A model generated the notes under the pieces. The model was not told the DNA's origin and ran no database searches. It worked only from the letters and a program-made list of their open reading frames with translations. Below are positions 25,308-34,244 of a DNA stretch of 35,532 bases, one piece after another (position 1 is the first letter of the stretch; each line of letters starts with the position of its first letter). A program made the position numbers and the translations under genes. This stretch comes from Bacteroidales bacterium (GTDB lineage: Bacteria > Bacteroidota > Bacteroidia > Bacteroidales > UBA932): positions 1-35,532 of the forward strand of contig JAKSKF010000014.1 in the NCBI GenBank assembly GCA_024401825.1, in the 5' to 3' direction.

Positions 25308-25907
25308 ATGGACGATAGGAAACTGATTGAAAGATTGCGCACCGGTGACCGGAAGGCATATGGCGAATTGTATGTCCGCCATAAGGATGCCTGTATCAAT
25401 TATGCGAGGCTTCTGGTAGGCAGCTCTCCGGCCGATGACATTGTACAGGATGTGTTTGTCAATCTTTGGAAAACACGTTCTCTCATTCTTGACGTCGAGT
25501 CCGTCCGCCCTTATCTGCTGAAGGCGGTTTATAATTCTTCTTTGAATTATTTGAGGGGAGAGACCAGTAAGAATGACTTCAAGAACAGGTATGCCCGCCA
25601 GATTCAGCTGCTGACGGCGGCAACTTATGAGCCGGGCGCGAATCCGTTGATTGACAAATTGTTCGTCAGGGATGCCCGGGCATCGATTGATGAAGCCATT
25701 TCTCTGCTTCCGAACAAATGCGGCGACATTTTCCGTATGAGTTACATAAGTGGAATGTCCCACAGGGAAATAGCGGAAAAATTGCATCTGCAGATATCTA
25801 CAGTTGACAATCAGATTTACAAGGCTCTCAGGTTCATCCGTTCATATATTCCCCGGGAGTTCTTCAATTCAATCTTGATTGTTGCCTTGATGGATATCTT
25901 GGGATAG
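25308..25907 (+). CDS. ECF-type RNA polymerase sigma-70 factor (Bacteroidota SusC-associated)
   Basis: This 199-residue sigma factor directs RNA polymerase to a small set of promoters. Region 2 lies at about residues 15-82 ('ELYVRHKDACINYARLL', 'DDIVQDVFVNLWKTR'), and the region 4 helix-turn-helix is at about 130-185 ('MSYISGMSHREIAEKL', 'STVDNQIYKALRFIR'). A FecR anti-sigma gene follows after 14 bases, then a SusC with an STN domain. In this class the SusC senses its glycan, signals to FecR, and releases the sigma factor to raise transcription of its own SusCD operon. Confidence 0.92.
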   Translation: MDDRKLIERLRTGDRKAYGELYVRHKDACINYARLLVGSSPADDIVQDVFVNLWKTRSLILDVESVRPYLLKAVYNSSLNYLRGETSKNDFKNRYARQIQLLTAATYEPGANPLIDKLFVRDARASIDEAISLLPNKCGDIFRMSYISGMSHREIAEKLHLQISTVDNQIYKALRFIRSYIPREFFNSILIVALMDILG

Positions 25908-25921
25908 GTAGAAAACGGAGT

Positions 25922-26875
25922 ATGAGTGTAAATAATATAGTCGATAAAGAAGTGAAACCGGAATATATAGACAAGATAATAGTGTCACACTTGGGTGGAA
26001 ATTCAAGTGAGACGGACGATATGCTCCTTCTCGAATGGATTTCTTCGAGCAGGGAAAACCTCAACTATTTTTCGGAAATAAAGGCTGTCTGGTATGCTAC
26101 GGGGCAATACCGGACGGAATTGCAAGATAAGATGAAGAATGCAGGGACTCGCCCCGTCGGCAGGAGAACGCTGTCCCGCGCATTATATTCACTTGCCGCC
26201 ATTGCATTGATTCTGTCGGCCGCATTCTTAGGATTCAGGACAGCCGGACGGAATACGGTCACGGTGGAGAATGTCAACTCCAAAACTGAAAGGGTTGTTC
26301 TTCCGGACGGTACCGCAATATGGTTGTATGAAGGCTCCAGACTTTCATATAATGAGAAACGCTATGACGACAGGAGAAAAGTCAAGTTGAGCGGAGAGGC
26401 TGATTTGGATGTGGCTTCGAACAAACTGCGTCCTTTTGTGCTTACCTGTCCCAAGATAACTGTCAAGGTGCTTGGAACGGTCTTCAATGTGAAGGATTAC
26501 CCGGACAGGGCCGATGCTCAAACGACTTTGGCGGAAGGCGCTGTCGAATTGACCTTGAACCGGTCCAGCAACAAGGTTTCAATGAGGGAGGGCCAGCGCG
26601 TGACATATGACCAGCATACGAAGGATTTCAAAATAGAGGAGGTCAATACCAGCAGGCTGTCTTTGCGCCGTCTGGGAATCATTTCGCTGGAGGATGTGAC
26701 CATCAACGATATAGTGTTCAGATTGCAGAACGAATTCGGAAGGCACGTGTATTTCACGGAGCCTGATGTCGATTTGAAAAAGCGTTATGTTTTCAACTAC
26801 CCTGAGAATGCCGGGCTGGAAGACATCATCTCCCTGCTCGAGGTTGTCACGTCAACTGAAATAGAGATAGAATAA
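25922..26875 (+). CDS. FecR-family anti-sigma factor
   Basis: This 317-residue inner-membrane protein should hold the adjacent ECF sigma factor inactive and receive the signal from SusC. Residues 1-85 are cytoplasmic and would bind sigma, one membrane segment spans about 88-107, and the periplasmic FecR domain follows ('ERVVLPDGTAIWLYEGSRLSYNEK', 'VLGTVFNVKDYP'). The C-terminal domain (about 245-317) resembles the STN-like DUF4974 domain that meets the SusC signalling domain. It starts 14 bases after the sigma gene. Confidence 0.92.
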   Translation: MSVNNIVDKEVKPEYIDKIIVSHLGGNSSETDDMLLLEWISSSRENLNYFSEIKAVWYATGQYRTELQDKMKNAGTRPVGRRTLSRALYSLAAIALILSAAFLGFRTAGRNTVTVENVNSKTERVVLPDGTAIWLYEGSRLSYNEKRYDDRRKVKLSGEADLDVASNKLRPFVLTCPKITVKVLGTVFNVKDYPDRADAQTTLAEGAVELTLNRSSNKVSMREGQRVTYDQHTKDFKIEEVNTSRLSLRRLGIISLEDVTINDIVFRLQNEFGRHVYFTEPDVDLKKRYVFNYPENAGLEDIISLLEVVTSTEIEIE

Positions 26876-26917
26876 TACAACCAACACAACACAAAACAAA
26901 ACTAATTTATTGATTTT
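26876..26917 (+). promoter_or_regulatory. A/C-rich untranslated leader before susC
   Basis: The 42 bases between fecR and susC are almost free of G and made largely of CAA/CAC-like triplets followed by an AT-rich stretch ending at the ATG. No TAnnTTTG element is present. An unstructured A/C-rich leader fits high translation of an abundant outer-membrane protein. An ECF-specific promoter could lie in or just before it but cannot be recognised without a known consensus. Confidence 0.3.
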
Positions 26918-29900
26918 ATGAATCCACACAAGCTATTCGTTAAAACTACGATTGCGGCAATGACGTTGTTGCTCGCAATTCCGTTTGTCGGACACGCCGG
27001 AAATGCAATGTCGCTTCTGGGAGGAAACTATACCGTTTCCATCAAAGCGGACGGCATTACCGTAAGCGGCGTTTCCTATGAGATTACAAAGCAGACGAAA
27101 GTCGCTTTTTCCTACAGCAGGGAAGTCGGAAACATTGTCGTCGGCAATGTCAACGTCTCCAAGCAGAATGTTGAAATGGACGAAATTCTCAAGGCCGTGT
27201 TCTCAGGGACCGGCATCAACTGGGCCGTCAAGGACAATATGATTGGGCTCTATCTTGATGAGAAGACCGATTCGGGAACGGCAAAAGCCGCAAATGGGGA
27301 ACAGCCGGCAGCACAGAAGAACAATCTGGTCAATGTTACCGGCAAGATTCTGGATTCGGCAAGCCAGCCCGTTCCGTTCGCATCCATTTATGTCGACAAT
27401 AACACGGCTTATTATTCTACATCCAATGCCGATGGAGTGTTCTCCATTGATGTTCCCGCCGGTTCGACAATAGTATTCTCCACACTTGGATATCAGGATT
27501 TCAGATATGTCGCCGACGCAGGCAATACAAATCTTGCCGTGAGCCTCGAAGATGAATATATGACGCTGAACGATGTTGTTGTGGTCGGTTTCGGCTCTCA
27601 GAAAAAGGTGAATCTCACAGGCGCCGTTTCTTCAGTCAACGGTGAAGCCATGAACAAGCGTCCTGTCCTCGATGCATCAAGTATGCTTCAGGGAATGGCT
27701 CCCGGCCTCAACGTTGTCCAAGGGTCCGGCCAGCCCGGTTCAGAAGGAATATCTTTCCGTGTCCGCGGACAGGGAACATATTCATCCGCGGGCTCTGCGC
27801 CGCTTGTGCTTATCAACGGTGTCCCCGGGTCTCTGACCAATATGGACCCCAGTGTGATTGAAAGCGTATCCGTCCTGAAGGATGCTGCATCAGCTTCAAT
27901 ATATGGTGCCCGTGCTGCAAACGGTGTGATTCTCGTCACTACCAAGAAGGGCTTCGATTCGACGTCTGGCAAGCATTTCGCCGCCAAATATTCCGGGACA
28001 TTCTCGATACACACTCCTACGAAGATGCTTGATATTGTCTCGAACTCCGCTGAGTATATGAGACTTTTCAATCTGGCAAAGGAACATTCTGGAAAGCCCG
28101 GCCGTTATGCGGAAAGCGAGATTGAACTTTACGAGAAGAACGGTGGCACTGAACAATATCCCAATTTCAACTGGGTTGATTATATGTTCAATCCGGCCTT
28201 CGTCCAGAACCACAACGTAGCGTTGAGCGGAAACATTGACAAGACAACATACAATGTTACGCTCAACATCGCCGACCAGCCCGGTACTCTCCGGGGATAC
28301 CATTACAAGAAATACACTGCCACGACAGACATCACTTCCCAGATTACGGATTGGTTGAAGGTCGGTACATATATCAGCGCAAATTATGGAGAACGCGTCG
28401 AGCCCAGGAACGGCGCCTCGGACGCATTCCTGTCAACGCTGTCACAGGCTCCCACCTATATGCCCTGGCTGCCTGACGACGGTTCCGGCATCACCCGTTA
28501 CACTTTTACGGCATTCGGTGTCGAGGAGAACAATAAGAATATGCCGGCTATGATTGCCAACGGTATCAATGCCACGAACCGCACTACAGATATGAACGGC
28601 CAGTTCTTCATCGAGATTTCACCCGTCAAGGGCCTTGTCTGGCATACGAAGATAGCCGGCTCCCTTTTCAACAGCACAAGCAAGGACTGGTCCGGTACAA
28701 GTGTCCCTCTTTACAACTACCAGACCGGCGAATTCGCCAGGAACATGGACCTTGGGGGCGGCCAGATTCCCGGTTACGCGCAGAGCCAGACAAACGATAT
28801 CTACACAAACCTGTATTCATATCTTGAGTACACGGTTCCCTTCAAGACTACAGACCATTTCCTGAAAGCGATGGTCGGTTACAACCAGGAGAAAGAAGTG
28901 AGCGAGTATATGTGGGCGAAGAGAAGAAACTACCAGTTCAATCTTCAGGAACTCGATGCCGGTTCCGAGACCGATATGGAAAACAGCGGTTCTTCCGAAG
29001 CCTGGTCCCTTATGTCCGGTTTCTTCAGAATCAATTACAACTACAAGGGAAAATATCTCGCGGAGATTAACGGCCGTTATGACGGGACATCCAGAATTTC
29101 TCCCCGGCAGAGATGGGGATTCTTCCCTTCATTCTCACTTGGTTATCGTATCAGCGAGGAGAACTTCATGAAGAATCTCACCTGGCTCAACAATCTCAAA
29201 ATCCGCGGTTCCTGGGGACAGTTGGGTAACCAGAATATAGGTCTGTATCCCTATCAGGCGCTGGTGGATTTGACTAACAGTTATTCCTTTGACAACTCCA
29301 ACCTTACACAGGGGGTTGCACAGACATCATATGTCAACAGCGACCTTAAGTGGGAGACGACCACCATTCTTGACGCCGGTCTCGACATAACATTGTTCAA
29401 CAGGCTCGGCATTACTTTCGACTGGTACAAGAAAACCACGACTGACATTCTCCGCACCGCACAGGTCTCAAGTTTCATAGGATTGAATCCTCCGACCATC
29501 AACGACGGCGCAATGGAGAACACCGGTATCGAACTCGCCCTTTCCTGGAATGATATTGTCAAGGAGGGCGCAATGAAAGGACTCCAGTATAATGCCGGAT
29601 TCAACATTGACCACTATCGCAACAAACTCGTGAAGTTCGGAGCTGACGAGAAGAGCGGAACAACAATTCTCAGCGAAGGAACTCCGTACGGCTCATTCTA
29701 TATGATTGAATGTATCGGCGTGTTTGCCGACCAGAACGAAATAGACAATTCTCCCAAGCAGTTCAGCGACAACACCCAGCCTGGAGACCTTAAATATCTG
29801 GACTGGGACGGTGACGGCGACGTGGATGATGATGACAGGCATATCGTTCCCGGAAAATTCCCCAAATTCGAGTACTCGTTCAATCTCGGCGCTTCCTGGA

Positions 29901-30349
29901 AGGGAATCGACATTTATCTGCTGTTCCAGGGCGTACAGGGGAATTCAATCTACAATGGAAGCGGCTGGGGCATCACTCCGTTCTATCAGGGTTCCGCTCC
30001 TACAAGAGACTATCTGAATGGAATGTGGACGGAGGAGAATCCCAATGGTGCCACCAATCCCAAACTGTACTATGCCGATATGGGAGGCAACAGGAATACT
30101 CGCGCAAGCACGTATTTCCTCAGGGACGGCTCTTATCTTCGTCTCAAGAACTTGACCATCGGTTACAATTTCCCTTCAGAGTGGACGCGCAAAGCGGCTA
30201 TCCAGAATCTGAGAGTCTTCTTCTCCGGAGACAATCTCTTGACCTTCACCAAATATGCCGGACTCGACCCGGAGCGTTCAGGGAGCGGTACTTTCGTAGC
30301 ATACCCTCAGAACAAAGTGTACTCTTTTGGAATCAATGTTGAATTTTAA
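26918..30349 (+). CDS. susC: SusC/RagA-type TonB-dependent receptor with STN signalling domain
   Basis: This 1143-residue outer-membrane channel imports glycan fragments with SusD as a lid. In order: signal peptide (about 1-27), STN secretin/TonB short N-terminal domain (about 35-112, 'FSYSREVG ... GINWAVKDN'), carboxypeptidase-regulatory-like domain (about 138-215, 'NVTGKILDSASQPVPFASI'), TonB-box-like 'VVVVGFG' at about 224, plug (about 230-345, 'VLKDAASASIYGARAANGVI') and a 22-strand barrel ending in 'FGINVEF'. An EF-hand-like loop 'DWDGDGDVDDDDR' sits near residues 967-979, as is usual in the family. The STN domain fits signalling to the FecR encoded just upstream. The symbol is by family; the ligand is unknown. 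Confidence 0.95.
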   Translation: MNPHKLFVKTTIAAMTLLLAIPFVGHAGNAMSLLGGNYTVSIKADGITVSGVSYEITKQTKVAFSYSREVGNIVVGNVNVSKQNVEMDEILKAVFSGTGINWAVKDNMIGLYLDEKTDSGTAKAANGEQPAAQKNNLVNVTGKILDSASQPVPFASIYVDNNTAYYSTSNADGVFSIDVPAGSTIVFSTLGYQDFRYVADAGNTNLAVSLEDEYMTLNDVVVVGFGSQKKVNLTGAVSSVNGEAMNKRPVLDASSMLQGMAPGLNVVQGSGQPGSEGISFRVRGQGTYSSAGSAPLVLINGVPGSLTNMDPSVIESVSVLKDAASASIYGARAANGVILVTTKKGFDSTSGKHFAAKYSGTFSIHTPTKMLDIVSNSAEYMRLFNLAKEHSGKPGRYAESEIELYEKNGGTEQYPNFNWVDYMFNPAFVQNHNVALSGNIDKTTYNVTLNIADQPGTLRGYHYKKYTATTDITSQITDWLKVGTYISANYGERVEPRNGASDAFLSTLSQAPTYMPWLPDDGSGITRYTFTAFGVEENNKNMPAMIANGINATNRTTDMNGQFFIEISPVKGLVWHTKIAGSLFNSTSKDWSGTSVPLYNYQTGEFARNMDLGGGQIPGYAQSQTNDIYTNLYSYLEYTVPFKTTDHFLKAMVGYNQEKEVSEYMWAKRRNYQFNLQELDAGSETDMENSGSSEAWSLMSGFFRINYNYKGKYLAEINGRYDGTSRISPRQRWGFFPSFSLGYRISEENFMKNLTWLNNLKIRGSWGQLGNQNIGLYPYQALVDLTNSYSFDNSNLTQGVAQTSYVNSDLKWETTTILDAGLDITLFNRLGITFDWYKKTTTDILRTAQVSSFIGLNPPTINDGAMENTGIELALSWNDIVKEGAMKGLQYNAGFNIDHYRNKLVKFGADEKSGTTILSEGTPYGSFYMIECIGVFADQNEIDNSPKQFSDNTQPGDLKYLDWDGDGDVDDDDRHIVPGKFPKFEYSFNLGASWKGIDIYLLFQGVQGNSIYNGSGWGITPFYQGSAPTRDYLNGMWTEENPNGATNPKLYYADMGGNRNTRASTYFLRDGSYLRLKNLTIGYNFPSEWTRKAAIQNLRVFFSGDNLLTFTKYAGLDPERSGSGTFVAYPQNKVYSFGINVEF

Positions 30350-30363
30350 GCGCGGATAAGCAT

Positions 30364-31941
30364 ATGAAAAAGATATTAGGTACAATAGCCTTGGGATTCG
30401 TGCTGGTAACATCAGTGTCCTGCACCGATTTTCTTAATCTGAATCCTACTACCCAACCTTCTGAAAGCACTTTCTGGCAGACGGAAAATGATTTCAATAT
30501 GGCGCTTGCCGGCATTTACGGCTTAATCAGGTCAAACGCTTATTACAATGACTGGTACGCCCTTACCGACAACCTTACCGACAACAGTTTTGACAAAAAC
30601 GGCTGCGGCGGTGCCCAATGGATGAACCAGGGCGAAATTTATCCTTCCTGCGGAGGATATGTCGATGACCAGTTCTCTTTTGGATACGACCTTCTTGCAC
30701 GCGTGAACATCTTCCTGAAATATGCGACCGAGACGACGGCTCTGCCCGAGGATGTGAAGTCGAGGATGGTTGCCGAAGCCAAATTCTTCAGAGGATATGC
30801 CCATATGTGGCTCTATATGTTCTATGGTTCAGTCCCCGTGATATTGGCTCCTCTCACTCTTGATGAGCAGTATGTTCCGAAGTCAAGCGCCGAGGAAGTC
30901 TATGCTCAGGTCATCAAGGACTATGACGATGCTATCGCCGGCTTGCCCAAGACTACATACAAGGATGCGGGCGGACATATCACAAGTGACGCGGCCAAGG
31001 CTTTCAAGGCGAAAGTGATGCTCCAGCACGCATATGACAAGGGTGTTCCCAAGATTGATGAGATGAATCAGATTCTTTCTCTTCTCGAATCAATCAACGG
31101 ATATTCTCTCCAGCCTGAGTACGGAGACCTGTTCCGGACTTCGACACAGGAAGACAGCCCCGAGATAATGTTCTCTGTCAAGAATCTTGCTCCTTCAAGC
31201 TGTATGGCTCTCGATATGTATTACACCAACTGGCTCCATACCTGCCCTCTGCGCAATCTCGTCGATGAATTCGAACTTGAAGGAGAAGGCGCCTGGATAG
31301 GTTCGGAGGCTTCCGGGAAAATCAATGAGGACGTTATCAACAATCCCGAGTCTCCGGTCGAGGCACAGGAGGAGGAGAGGGCGAAACTCTTCATCGGCAG
31401 GGACAAGCGTCTTGCCGCAACGGTATTCCACTCCAATCATCCCTTCCCTGATATCCGATATATCGAAGGAGAGACTGACTATACCGGATTCGGATGCTAC
31501 AAATATCTTCAGTATCCTACCAATGGAGACCTTCTTGACGGAGACGTCAGCGACCAGGATATGATTCATATGAGGTACGGATATGTACTTCTTATGATTG
31601 CAGAAGTCGAGAATGAAATCAACGGAGCGACAAGCAAGGCATACGGCGCTGTCAACAGGATTCGTGAGCGCGCAGGTCAGAACCCGCTTCCGGCAGGACT
31701 CGACAAGGATGCGATGCGTGCCAGAATCCGTCACGAATGGCGGGTTGAAACCGCAATGGAAGGACTTCATTACTTTGAAATGAAGCGTTGGCACACTCTT
31801 GGCGACATAGTCGATATCAAGGACCCCAAGCATACTGATTATGTGTGCCAGTTCGAAGAGAAGTTCTATAACTGGCCTATTCCACAGGGAGAAATCGACA
31901 AGGCAAACGGAGTTCTCGTCCAGAACCCTGATTACGAGTAA
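30364..31941 (+). CDS. susD: SusD/RagB-family nutrient-binding lipoprotein
   Basis: This 525-residue surface lipoprotein forms the lid of the SusC channel and binds its glycan. The signal peptide ends at the lipidated Cys20 in 'SVSCTDFLNLNP', typical of the family. TPR-like helices of the SusD N-terminal half include 'AEAKFFRGYAHMWLYMFYGSVPVI'. The C-terminal RagB region has 'VNRIRERAG' and 'IRHEWRVETAMEGLHYFEMKRWH', and the end 'WPIPQGEIDKANGVLVQNPDY' is family-typical. It lies 14 bases after susC. A strong terminator follows 15 bases after its stop. Binding specificity cannot be assigned. Confidence 0.95.
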   Translation: MKKILGTIALGFVLVTSVSCTDFLNLNPTTQPSESTFWQTENDFNMALAGIYGLIRSNAYYNDWYALTDNLTDNSFDKNGCGGAQWMNQGEIYPSCGGYVDDQFSFGYDLLARVNIFLKYATETTALPEDVKSRMVAEAKFFRGYAHMWLYMFYGSVPVILAPLTLDEQYVPKSSAEEVYAQVIKDYDDAIAGLPKTTYKDAGGHITSDAAKAFKAKVMLQHAYDKGVPKIDEMNQILSLLESINGYSLQPEYGDLFRTSTQEDSPEIMFSVKNLAPSSCMALDMYYTNWLHTCPLRNLVDEFELEGEGAWIGSEASGKINEDVINNPESPVEAQEEERAKLFIGRDKRLAATVFHSNHPFPDIRYIEGETDYTGFGCYKYLQYPTNGDLLDGDVSDQDMIHMRYGYVLLMIAEVENEINGATSKAYGAVNRIRERAGQNPLPAGLDKDAMRARIRHEWRVETAMEGLHYFEMKRWHTLGDIVDIKDPKHTDYVCQFEEKFYNWPIPQGEIDKANGVLVQNPDYE

Positions 31942-31955
31942 AAATGTTTATATTG

Positions 31956-31985
31956 TGTGGACCGCAAAACAGATTGCGGTCCACA
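31956..31985 (+). terminator. Intrinsic terminator after susD
   Basis: A perfect 12-bp stem (31956-31967 with 31974-31985; core GTGGACCGCAA / TTGCGGTCCAC) closes a six-base loop and is followed by TATTTTT. It ends only 13 bases before the start codon of the next gene on the same strand, so that gene depends on read-through or on a promoter inside susD. Confidence 0.85.
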
Positions 31986-31998
31986 TATTTTTCCTGTT

Positions 31999-33090
31999 AT
32001 GCAGAAAACCGACAGATTTGTTTCCCTCGATGCATTGAGAGGCCTGACCATCCTTGCAATGATAATGGTCAATACGCACGGAGAAGGCGTCAGCTATGGA
32101 TTTCTTACCCATTCCGCTTGGAATGGCTGTACTGTGGCTGATGTGGTTTACCCGTTTTTCCTGTATATGGTCGGCGCTTCGATGTGGTTCTCCTTCAGGA
32201 AATGCAATCACGAGTTCACCGGAGGAATTCTTCGGAAGATAAGTGTGAGGGCAATCGTATTGTTCGCTTTGGGACTGGTAATAAACAATTTCCCATTCAC
32301 CGCCCCGCCTTCTGTCTGGCGGATTCCCGGAATACTTCAGAGGACTGCATTCGTATATGTCCTGGCTTCAGTCATTGTCCTGTCATTGAAAGATACCCGG
32401 AAAATACTTGCCGTGGCTCTTCTGCTCCTTATAGGATACCGGGTGACGCTGATGATATTCGGAAATACAATTGAAAACAATCCGTCATATCCTGTGGATG
32501 TCCTGATATTCGGCAAGGAACATCTGTACTCGGGCTATGGCGGGCGTTTCGAGCCCGAAGGATTCATCGGCTCTTTCCCCTCGACAGTGAATGCGCTGGC
32601 GGGTTATATTTTTTCAAGATATCTGTCGCAGGCGCATAAACTGAACAGAAGGCCATTGTTTATGGGCGTCTGCGGGGTCGTGATGACTGCCCTGGCGTTG
32701 CTGTGGAACACCGTTCTTCCTTTCAACAAACCGCTGTGGAGCAGTTCGTTCGCTCTGTTTACCTGTGGTTTGGCGACACTGGCCTGGTTCATCCTGTATT
32801 ATCTCATTGACATATTCGGATTCAAGGCAGTCGCCCGGCCGTTCGTGGTCTTCGGAACAAATGCCCTGTTCGCTTATGTCCTTTCCGAACTGCTGGTCGT
32901 TTCCAACTGGAGTTTCGGATTTGACGTCAACGGTCATTTATGCCATATCAGCCAATGGCTGGATTCATATGTGTATCATCCGTTGACCTCCGGGCCGATG
33001 CGCTCGGCGTTATGGGGAATTACCGTATCTTTGTTCTGCTGGCTTGTCAATTTCTGCCTGTATCGAAAAAAGATATACATAAAGATTTAG
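31999..33090 (+). CDS. HGSNAT/NagX-like membrane acyltransferase (DUF5009 type)
   Basis: This 363-residue multi-pass protein resembles human heparan-alpha-glucosaminide N-acetyltransferase, which carries an acetyl group across a membrane onto a terminal amino sugar. The N-terminus 'RFVSLDALRGLTIL' opens the first membrane helix. 'HSAWNGCTVADVVYPFFLYMVG' corresponds to the human 'HASWNGLTVADLVFPWF' region, so His38 matches the proposed catalytic His. About ten hydrophobic segments follow. The start at 31999 was chosen because codons further upstream fall in the terminator hairpin. It probably modifies a sugar taken up by the SusCD system; the substrate is an inference. Confidence 0.85.
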   Translation: MQKTDRFVSLDALRGLTILAMIMVNTHGEGVSYGFLTHSAWNGCTVADVVYPFFLYMVGASMWFSFRKCNHEFTGGILRKISVRAIVLFALGLVINNFPFTAPPSVWRIPGILQRTAFVYVLASVIVLSLKDTRKILAVALLLLIGYRVTLMIFGNTIENNPSYPVDVLIFGKEHLYSGYGGRFEPEGFIGSFPSTVNALAGYIFSRYLSQAHKLNRRPLFMGVCGVVMTALALLWNTVLPFNKPLWSSSFALFTCGLATLAWFILYYLIDIFGFKAVARPFVVFGTNALFAYVLSELLVVSNWSFGFDVNGHLCHISQWLDSYVYHPLTSGPMRSALWGITVSLFCWLVNFCLYRKKIYIKI

Positions 33091-33092
33091 CG

Positions 33093-34196
33093 ATGGCGGA
33101 GAAGGAACGTTTATTGTCTCTGGACATATTGAGGGGACTGGTTCTGTTCCTCCTTGTGTTTTTCCAACCTTTGCTCTGCGCCGTCGGGAGGGTGGCGGAT
33201 GCTCCCTGGCTGGACGGAATCCTGTACCAGTTTGTCCACGAGGATTGGGCGGGATTCAGACTGTGGGACCTTGTGATGCCGATGTTCCTGTTCCTGTCCG
33301 GGGTCACGGTTCCGTTTTCGTTGGAGAAATACAGGTCCGACAAAAAGGCCGCATATATAAAGATAGTCAGAAGGGTGCTCATCCTTTGGGCGCTGGGTAT
33401 GGTTGTCCAAGGCAATCTGCTGGGATTCCGGCCGAGATATTTCAAGTTCTACTCCAACACTCTGCAGGCAATCGCGGCCGGCTGGCTGATAGCGTCGGTC
33501 TTGTATCTCAACTGCAAGGTCAAATGGCAGATGATAGCCACTGTATGCCTTCTCCTGGCATATTGGGCCCCCGTATCATTTCTAGGGGACTTTACCCCTG
33601 ACGGCAATTTCGCCGTCAAATTGGATAAAGTCGTGCTCGGCCGTTTTATGGATGGCGTCTCCTGGCATCCTGACGGAACGTGGTCTTTCTCGCCGGACTA
33701 TCACTATTCCTGGATTCTCAGCAGCCTGACGTTCGGGGCTACCGTGATGCTGGGGAGTTTTGCCGGGCAGATTGTCAAGGTGGGGCGCGACAAGAACAAA
33801 AATGCCGTAGCCTTGTCGGCAATCGGAGTGGCCTTGGTGGGACTTGGGCTTCTTTGGAGCGTCCGGATGCCCATAATCAAAAGAATCTGGACGTCGAGTA
33901 TGACCTTGTTCGCGGGAGGCCTCTGTTTCCTGATTCTGGCTTTATTCTATTATGTGGTAGATTGCAGAAAATTTTCCAAGGGCCTCGGCTGGTTGAAGAT
34001 ATATGGGATGAATTCAATCGCCGCATATGTTCTTGGGGAGGTTGTCAATTTCCGCAGCATTGTCGCTTCCTTGAGCTATGGCTTGGAAAACTGCATGGGC
34101 GAGTGGTATGCCGTATGGCTGTGTTTTGGAAATTACCTTATCGTTTTCCTGATACTACTGTCGCTTTACCGTCACAAGAAATTCATCAGAATCTGA
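33093..34196 (+). CDS. HGSNAT/NagX-like membrane acyltransferase (DUF5009 type), second copy
   Basis: This 367-residue polytopic protein is related to but clearly diverged from the preceding gene. It shares 'RLLSLDILRGLVLF' and 'HEDWAGFRLWDLVMPMFLFLSG', placing His49 where the first copy has His38. The insertion between the first helix and the His motif is longer here. The start at 33093 is two bases after the stop of the first copy; the open frame upstream overlaps that gene and was rejected. The pair probably works in one pathway, as two specificities or as a heteromer; I cannot distinguish these. Confidence 0.85.
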   Translation: MAEKERLLSLDILRGLVLFLLVFFQPLLCAVGRVADAPWLDGILYQFVHEDWAGFRLWDLVMPMFLFLSGVTVPFSLEKYRSDKKAAYIKIVRRVLILWALGMVVQGNLLGFRPRYFKFYSNTLQAIAAGWLIASVLYLNCKVKWQMIATVCLLLAYWAPVSFLGDFTPDGNFAVKLDKVVLGRFMDGVSWHPDGTWSFSPDYHYSWILSSLTFGATVMLGSFAGQIVKVGRDKNKNAVALSAIGVALVGLGLLWSVRMPIIKRIWTSSMTLFAGGLCFLILALFYYVVDCRKFSKGLGWLKIYGMNSIAAYVLGEVVNFRSIVASLSYGLENCMGEWYAVWLCFGNYLIVFLILLSLYRHKKFIRI

Positions 34197-34228
34197 CGCC
34201 CGCCCCAGCCCTGTTTGAATCATTTTTT

Positions 34229-34236
34229 TAACTTTG
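34229..34236 (+). promoter_or_regulatory. Promoter -7 element of the GNAT gene
   Basis: TAACTTTG is an exact match to TAnnTTTG. Only eight bases separate it from the ATG at 34245, so the transcript should start at or next to the start codon, as for pyrC. No good -33 box is found at 19-20 bases upstream; a TTTG at 34214-34217 is too close. Confidence 0.5.
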
Positions 34237-34244
34237 CATCTGTT

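Noticed and set aside
26876..26903. CAA/CAC-like run before susC as a tandem repeat
   Set aside because: There is no fixed repeat unit; A/C-rich unstructured leaders before abundant outer-membrane protein genes are a simpler explanation.
25200..34200. Glycan-uptake locus as a recent horizontal acquisition
   Set aside because: It looks somewhat less GC-rich than the pyr operon, but GATC is absent and CATG is as rare there as expected from the rest. No integrase, repeats or attachment sites flank it.
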